Assembly (NCBI RefSeq): GCF_002556545.1
Contig: NZ_CP022685.1
Coordinates: forward strand, 1,674,001-1,738,000
Direction of reading: 5' to 3'
DNA: 64,000 nucleotides
From: Streptomyces formicae
GTDB lineage: Bacteria > Actinomycetota > Actinomycetes > Streptomycetales > Streptomycetaceae
The notes below the pieces were generated by a model, which saw only the letters and a program-made list of their open reading frames with translations, was not told the origin of the DNA and searched no databases. The position numbers and the translations under genes are program-made. This document shows, piece after piece, positions 60,878 to 64,000 of the stretch. The first letter of the stretch is position 1, and every line of letters starts with the position of its first letter.

Positions 60878-61723
60878 CTAGCTCGATGTGACGGAGCGGC
60901 ACCCTCCGGCGGCACGCTGTGCACGGGCGGAGGCATAGAGGCACACGGCGGCGGCGGTGGCGAGGTTGAGGCTCTCGGCTCTGCCGTGGATCGGAACACG
61001 CACCACCGCGTCGGCGAGTGCGCGGGTCTCCTCCGGCAGCCCCCACGCCTCGTTGCCGAAGACCCAGGCGGTCGGGGTGCCCATGGTGCCCTTGTCGAGC
61101 TCCGTGTCGAGGTCGTCCGCGCCCGCGCCGTCGGCGGCCAGGATGCGTACGCCCGCGTCCTTCAGTCCCTGTACGGCCTTCTCGACGGGTACGCCGACGG
61201 CCACCGGCAGATGGAACAGTGAACCGACGGACGCCCGCACGGACTTGGGGTTGTAGAGGTCCACGGAGGCGTCGGTCAGGACGACGGCCTCGGCGCCCGC
61301 GGCGTCGGCGCAGCGCAGCACGGTGCCCGCGTTGCCGGGGTCGCGCACGTGCGCGAGGACGGCGACGAGCCTCGGCCGCGCGGCGAGGACCTCGTCGAAC
61401 GGCGTGTCCACGAACCGGCAGACCCCGACGAGCCCCTGCGGCGTCACGGTCGTCGAGATGTCGGCGACGACATCCTCGTCGGCGAGGTGCACCCGGGCCC
61501 CCGCGGCACGGGCCTCACCGACGATGTCGGCGTAGCGCTCGGCGGCGTCGACGGTGGCGAACAGCTCGACGAGCGTCTCCTCGTGCGCGGCGGCCTCCCG
61601 CACGGCCTGCGGCCCCTCGGCGAGGAACAGCCGCTCCTTCCCCCGGAAGTTCCGCTTGGCGAGCCGCCGGGCGGCGCTGACGCGGGGGGACTTGGGAGAG
61701 ATCAACTCAGGAGCGTCGACCAT
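60878..61723 (-). CDS. TrmH/SpoU-family RNA methyltransferase
   Basis: A SAM-dependent 2'-O-ribose methyltransferase of 281 residues. The N-terminal substrate-binding domain (RVSAARRLAKRNFRGKERLFLAEGPQAV) leads to the SPOUT knot: LAHVRDPGNAGTVLRCADAAG, WVFGNEAWGLP and VPIHGRAESLNLATAAAVCLYA. It resembles 23S rRNA methyltransferases of the TsnR/AviRb group, but the target is unproven. The start at 61723 is set by GGTGAG. It is downstream of rplT with repeat copy C between. Confidence 0.93.
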   Translation of the reverse strand: MVDAPELISPKSPRVSAARRLAKRNFRGKERLFLAEGPQAVREAAAHEETLVELFATVDAAERYADIVGEARAAGARVHLADEDVVADISTTVTPQGLVGVCRFVDTPFDEVLAARPRLVAVLAHVRDPGNAGTVLRCADAAGAEAVVLTDASVDLYNPKSVRASVGSLFHLPVAVGVPVEKAVQGLKDAGVRILAADGAGADDLDTELDKGTMGTPTAWVFGNEAWGLPEETRALADAVVRVPIHGRAESLNLATAAAVCLYASARAQRAAGGCRSVTSS

Positions 61724-61740
61724 GAACTCACCTTCGGGGA

Positions 61741-61897
61741 TAAGGGGCCCCGTCAGGGGCGCGGGGAACTGCGCGCCCGGCCAGATGAGACCCGCAGTCG
61801 GCAAGGGACGGACGTCGGCAGACGAGCGGCCGAACGCACTCGGACCCGCAAGCCGCTCGGCTTACGGGTCCGAAGTCACGCTCAGCGAAGCGCAGCG
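61741..61897. repeat. Dispersed 3'-end element GGGGCGCGGG, copy C
   Basis: GGGGCCCCGTCAGGGGCGCG starts the element and it ends CAGCGAAGCG just before the rplT stop. It has the same boundaries relative to a minus-strand stop as copies A and B. It is followed directly by the ribosome site of the TrmH gene. Confidence 0.65.
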
Positions 61898-62284
61898 TTA
61901 CGCGGCAGCCTTGGGCGCGTTGACGTCCGAGGGCAGCGCCTTCTGCGCGACCTCGACCAGCGCGGCGAACGCGTTCTGGTCGTTGACGGCCAGCTCCGCG
62001 AGGATCTTGCGGTCCACCTCGATGTTGGCGGCCTTCAGACCCTGGATGAAGCGGTTGTAGGTGATGCCGTTGGCGCGGGCAGCGGCGTTGATGCGCTGGA
62101 TCCACAGCTGCCGGAAGTCGCCCTTGCGCTTCTTGCGGTCGTTGTAGTTGTAGACCAGGGAGTGGGTGACCTGCTCCTTGGCCTTGCGGTACAGGCGCGA
62201 CCGCTGGCCGCGGTAACCGCTGGCCGCCTCGAGGATCGCCCGACGCTTCTTGTGGGCGTTTACTGCCCGCTTGACGCGTGCCAC
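61898..62284 (-). CDS. rplT: Ribosomal protein L20
   Basis: 128 codons; the conserved RNA-binding N-terminus [25 protein letters not shown] is complete, followed by [21 protein letters not shown] and the C-terminal globular domain. L20 assembles early on 23S rRNA and in several bacteria represses its own operon. Last gene of infC-rpmI-rplT, 97 bp after rpmI. Confidence 0.98.
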   Translation of the reverse strand: MARVKRAVNAHKKRRAILEAASGYRGQRSRLYRKAKEQVTHSLVYNYNDRKKRKGDFRQLWIQRINAAARANGITYNRFIQGLKAANIEVDRKILAELAVNDQNAFAALVEVAQKALPSDVNAPKAAA

Positions 62285-62381
62285 TTTTTAACTCCTTGTA
62301 GCGGGGCCGTGGTTGGACTCACACGACCCGGTATCGATTGGGTCCCGGTCAGAGGTCAGGTGCCGTGTCCGGCACCCGAGC

Positions 62382-62576
62382 TCACTTGCCGAGAAGCTTC
62401 TTGATCTTCTTGGCGTCGCCCGGGGCCATCTCGGCGTTGCCGGTGAGGCGACGCGTCAGACGGGACGACTTGTGCTCGAGCAGGTGGCGCTTGCCGGCGC
62501 GCTCACGGAGCACCTTGCCGGAGCCGGTGACCTTGAAGCGCTTGCTGGCACCGCTGTGCGACTTGTTCTTCGGCAT
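62382..62576 (-). CDS. rpmI: Ribosomal protein L35
   Basis: 64 residues, normal length. The N-terminus [20 protein letters not shown] and [14 protein letters not shown] are typical. Basic and small, it sits between infC and rplT as in most bacteria. Confidence 0.98.
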   Translation of the reverse strand: MPKNKSHSGASKRFKVTGSGKVLRERAGKRHLLEHKSSRLTRRLTGNAEMAPGDAKKIKKLLGK

Positions 62577-62684
62577 AGCGCCGTTCTCTCCTCGTCAGTG
62601 GCACTCCGATGCCCGGTCGTGGAACCGGGCATCCGGGAGCACCAGATGTGTCAGTTGGCATCCCCTGGACTCGCGTCCGGGGGA

Positions 62685-63347
62685 TCAGGCCTCGGCGGGA
62701 GCCTCAGCCGGGGCCTCGGCGGGAGCTTCGGAAAGCTCCTCGTCCTCGGCGGAGTTCTGCGAGCGGCCCGGGTTGGCCTTCGCGTCCGCCTTGCGAGCCG
62801 CCTGGGCCTCACGGGCCTCGGCCATCGCCTCGGTCTTCTTCTTGTGCGGACCGAGAACCATGATCATGTTTCGGCCGTCCTGCTTCGGGTTCGACTCGAT
62901 GAACCCGAGGTCCTCGACGTCCGAAGCGAGACGCTGCAGCAGTCGGAAGCCCAGCTCGGGGCGGGACTGCTCGCGACCACGGAACATGATCGTGATCTTG
63001 ACCTTGTCGCCCTGCTTGAGGAACCGGACGACGTGACCCTTCTTGGTGTCATAGTCGTGCGGGTCGATCTTCGGCCGGAGCTTCATCTCCTTGATGACCG
63101 TGTGCGCCTGGTTCTTGCGCGCCTCACGGGCCTTCATGGCCGACTCGTACTTGAACTTCCCGTAGTCCATGAGCTTGCACACAGGCGGACGGGCGTTCGC
63201 CGCGACCTCGACCAGGTCAAGGTCGTACTCCTGCGCAAGCTCCAGGGCCTTGGCAAGCGGAACAATCCCGACCTGCTCGCCGCTGGGACCGACAAGTCGC
63301 ACCTCGGGAACGCGAATCCGGTCGTTGATGCGGGGCTCGGCGCTGAT
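62685..63347 (-). CDS. infC: Translation initiation factor IF-3 with ATC start codon
   Basis: Binds the 30S subunit, checks the start codon and prevents 50S joining. The N-domain starts [20 protein letters not shown], aligning with the first residues of mycobacterial IF-3. No ATG, GTG or TTG occurs nearby in frame. AGGAGG ends four bases before an ATC codon (63347-63345), which I take as the start, giving 220 residues. C-domain: [30 protein letters not shown]. Residues after ~175 are an extra tail ending in APAE repeats. A non-AUG start is the classic basis of IF-3 autorepression. Confidence 0.9.
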   Translation of the reverse strand: MSAEPRINDRIRVPEVRLVGPSGEQVGIVPLAKALELAQEYDLDLVEVAANARPPVCKLMDYGKFKYESAMKAREARKNQAHTVIKEMKLRPKIDPHDYDTKKGHVVRFLKQGDKVKITIMFRGREQSRPELGFRLLQRLASDVEDLGFIESNPKQDGRNMIMVLGPHKKKTEAMAEAREAQAARKADAKANPGRSQNSAEDEELSEAPAEAPAEAPAEA

Positions 63348-63728
63348 GGATCCTCCTCGGTAGCACCACGCGACCGTCTGGCGGACAGCCGCGTTACGTC
63401 TGTTATCTCGACCAACCGAGCGAGGCCACAAAAAATGCCCCGACCGATCACTGAAGGGGCTCCACGTACTACCGGAGCACCTCCGCGGTGATCGCGGGGC
63501 GCACATCGGGCGGCCCGAAGCCTCGGGGCTTCGACCGCCTGACCGGTGACCCGCCGCTCCGGGGAGCGGTCAGGTGGGAGATCGGAGCCTCCACTTGTGG
63601 GCCGGATCCTTGCGTTGGCACGCGGGTCTCCGGCCGGTCGTTACACAAGGTTAGCAGTACCCCGGCCGTGCCGCTAACCAGTGGCCCTTCGGCTCGGGCC
63701 GCGGGGAGCTCGGCTTATCGTGTGGGAC
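63348..63728 (-). promoter_or_regulatory. infC leader / divergent promoter region
   Basis: 381 bp between infC and the DUF1844 gene. In the minus-strand leader there are stems such as CGAAGCC/GGCTTCG (about 63518-63535) and GGTCA/TGACC pairs (about 63540-63572), then a terminator-like hairpin (63430-63460). A possible minus-strand -10 is TAACCT near 63655. On the plus strand TATCGT near 63718 could serve a leaderless DUF1844 mRNA. No protein-like frame is seen. Confidence 0.55.
63430..63460 (-). terminator. Intrinsic-terminator-like hairpin inside the infC leader
   Basis: On the minus strand GCCCC (63460-63456) pairs with GGGGC (63441-63437), followed by ATTTTTTG. A U-run terminator is rare at this GC content and lies about 85 nt before the infC start, so it may be an attenuator of the infC-rpmI-rplT operon. 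Confidence 0.6.
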
Positions 63729-64000
63729 ATGAGCGACGCGACCCCCTCCCCCGAGTTCCCGACCGGCTCGGCCCCTGATTCTCCCGATTTCGACACCCTG
63801 ACCCGTGACATCGCGGACGTCCCCGCGGTCGAGGTGATCACCACGGTCGCGGTCCACCTGATGAGCGCGGCCGCCGTGAACCTGGGCCTCGCCGAGGGCG
63901 GCGAGGGCCACAAGGACCTGGACGAGGCCCGCAAGCTGATCCACTCCCTGGCCGGGCTGCTCGACGCGTCCGCCACGGAGATCAGCTCCTTCCACGCGGC
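63729..64000 (+). CDS. DUF1844 family protein, 5' part
   Basis: The frame runs off the window end (90 codons seen). A 20-residue Ser/Pro-rich start leads to DIADVPAVEVITTVAVHLMSAAAVNLGL and KDLDEARKLIHSLAGLLDASATEISS, the all-helical DUF1844 pattern. Function unknown. It is divergent from infC; the two are neighbours in other actinobacteria, from memory. Confidence 0.92.
   Translation, partial: MSDATPSPEFPTGSAPDSPDFDTLTRDIADVPAVEVITTVAVHLMSAAAVNLGLAEGGEGHKDLDEARKLIHSLAGLLDASATEISSFHA

Noticed and set aside
63348..63506. Upstream GTG start for infC at 63506
   Set aside because: It would add 53 residues of Arg/Ser-rich, non-conserved sequence read through the terminator hairpin; the ATC start with AGGAGG matches the family N-terminus.

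Overview
The window is a high-GC actinobacterial chromosome segment, almost certainly Streptomyces. The evidence is the strong third-position G/C bias, frequent GTG starts, apparently leaderless promoters, and a block running DUF1844 / infC-rpmI-rplT / TrmH methyltransferase / sensor kinase / pheST that, from memory, matches the S. coelicolor core chromosome, as do argCJBDR, argGH, metNIQ and the cob genes. I see no prophage, insertion sequence, CRISPR array, rRNA or tRNA gene. The window reads as core chromosome with a few decayed or recently rearranged spots.

Layout. 1-1.8 kb: 3' part of a Ser/Thr kinase gene and a SpoU-type RNA methyltransferase. 1.9-9.0 kb: cobalamin genes, namely siroheme-type cobA, a giant BluB-CobT fusion with about 790 residues of low-complexity N-terminus, and cobL, followed by a GNAT gene. 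9.9-13.8 kb: methionine uptake operon metN-metI-metQ-metQ with two tandem lipoproteins. It is preceded by a probable leaderless leader peptide ending in a Cys/Met-rich run, which I consider the most interesting regulatory signal here. 13.9-22.2 kb: HAD phosphatase, two small membrane proteins, GNAT, an ECF-like sigma factor, a Tat-secreted glycerophosphodiesterase, a PlsC acyltransferase, a TetR/MFS pair and an aldo/keto reductase. 22.3-32.4 kb: the arginine regulon (argH, argG; argC-J-B-D-R) with ARG boxes over the argG and argC promoters, enclosing a PPOX-fold protein, an L,D-transpeptidase-like protein and a BASS-family transporter. 32.5-35.9 kb: a small secreted protein, a nitrobindin-like protein, a multiply frameshifted membrane-protein pseudogene, DUF5997 and an HTH-less LysR effector-domain protein. 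35.9-40.7 kb: monomeric isocitrate dehydrogenase, then a TetR/MFS pair whose MFS 3' end is present in three tandem copies. 40.7-46.8 kb: two exported serine hydrolases, an aldo/keto reductase behind a MerR-type promoter, GrpB and DUF6314 proteins, a histidine-phosphatase-fold protein lacking its catalytic histidines, and a GNAT. 46.9-55.7 kb: a divergent MocR/EamA pair whose start codons share one palindrome, DUF1918, a GHL10 glycosidase-like protein, 3-hydroxybutyryl-CoA dehydrogenase, NUDIX, an NsdA-like regulator and a PP2C phosphatase. 55.9-64 kb: pheT, pheS, a PAS sensor kinase, TrmH, rplT, rpmI, infC (with an ATC start and an attenuator-like leader) and a DUF1844 gene running off the end.

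How they work together. Three biosynthetic or uptake modules dominate: corrin ring and lower-ligand assembly, arginine synthesis controlled by ArgR, and methionine import, which also links to B12-dependent methionine synthesis. The right end is translation machinery. Small dispersed palindromic repeats sit at gene 3' ends through the whole window. Two of them supply the stop codon of the gene they follow.
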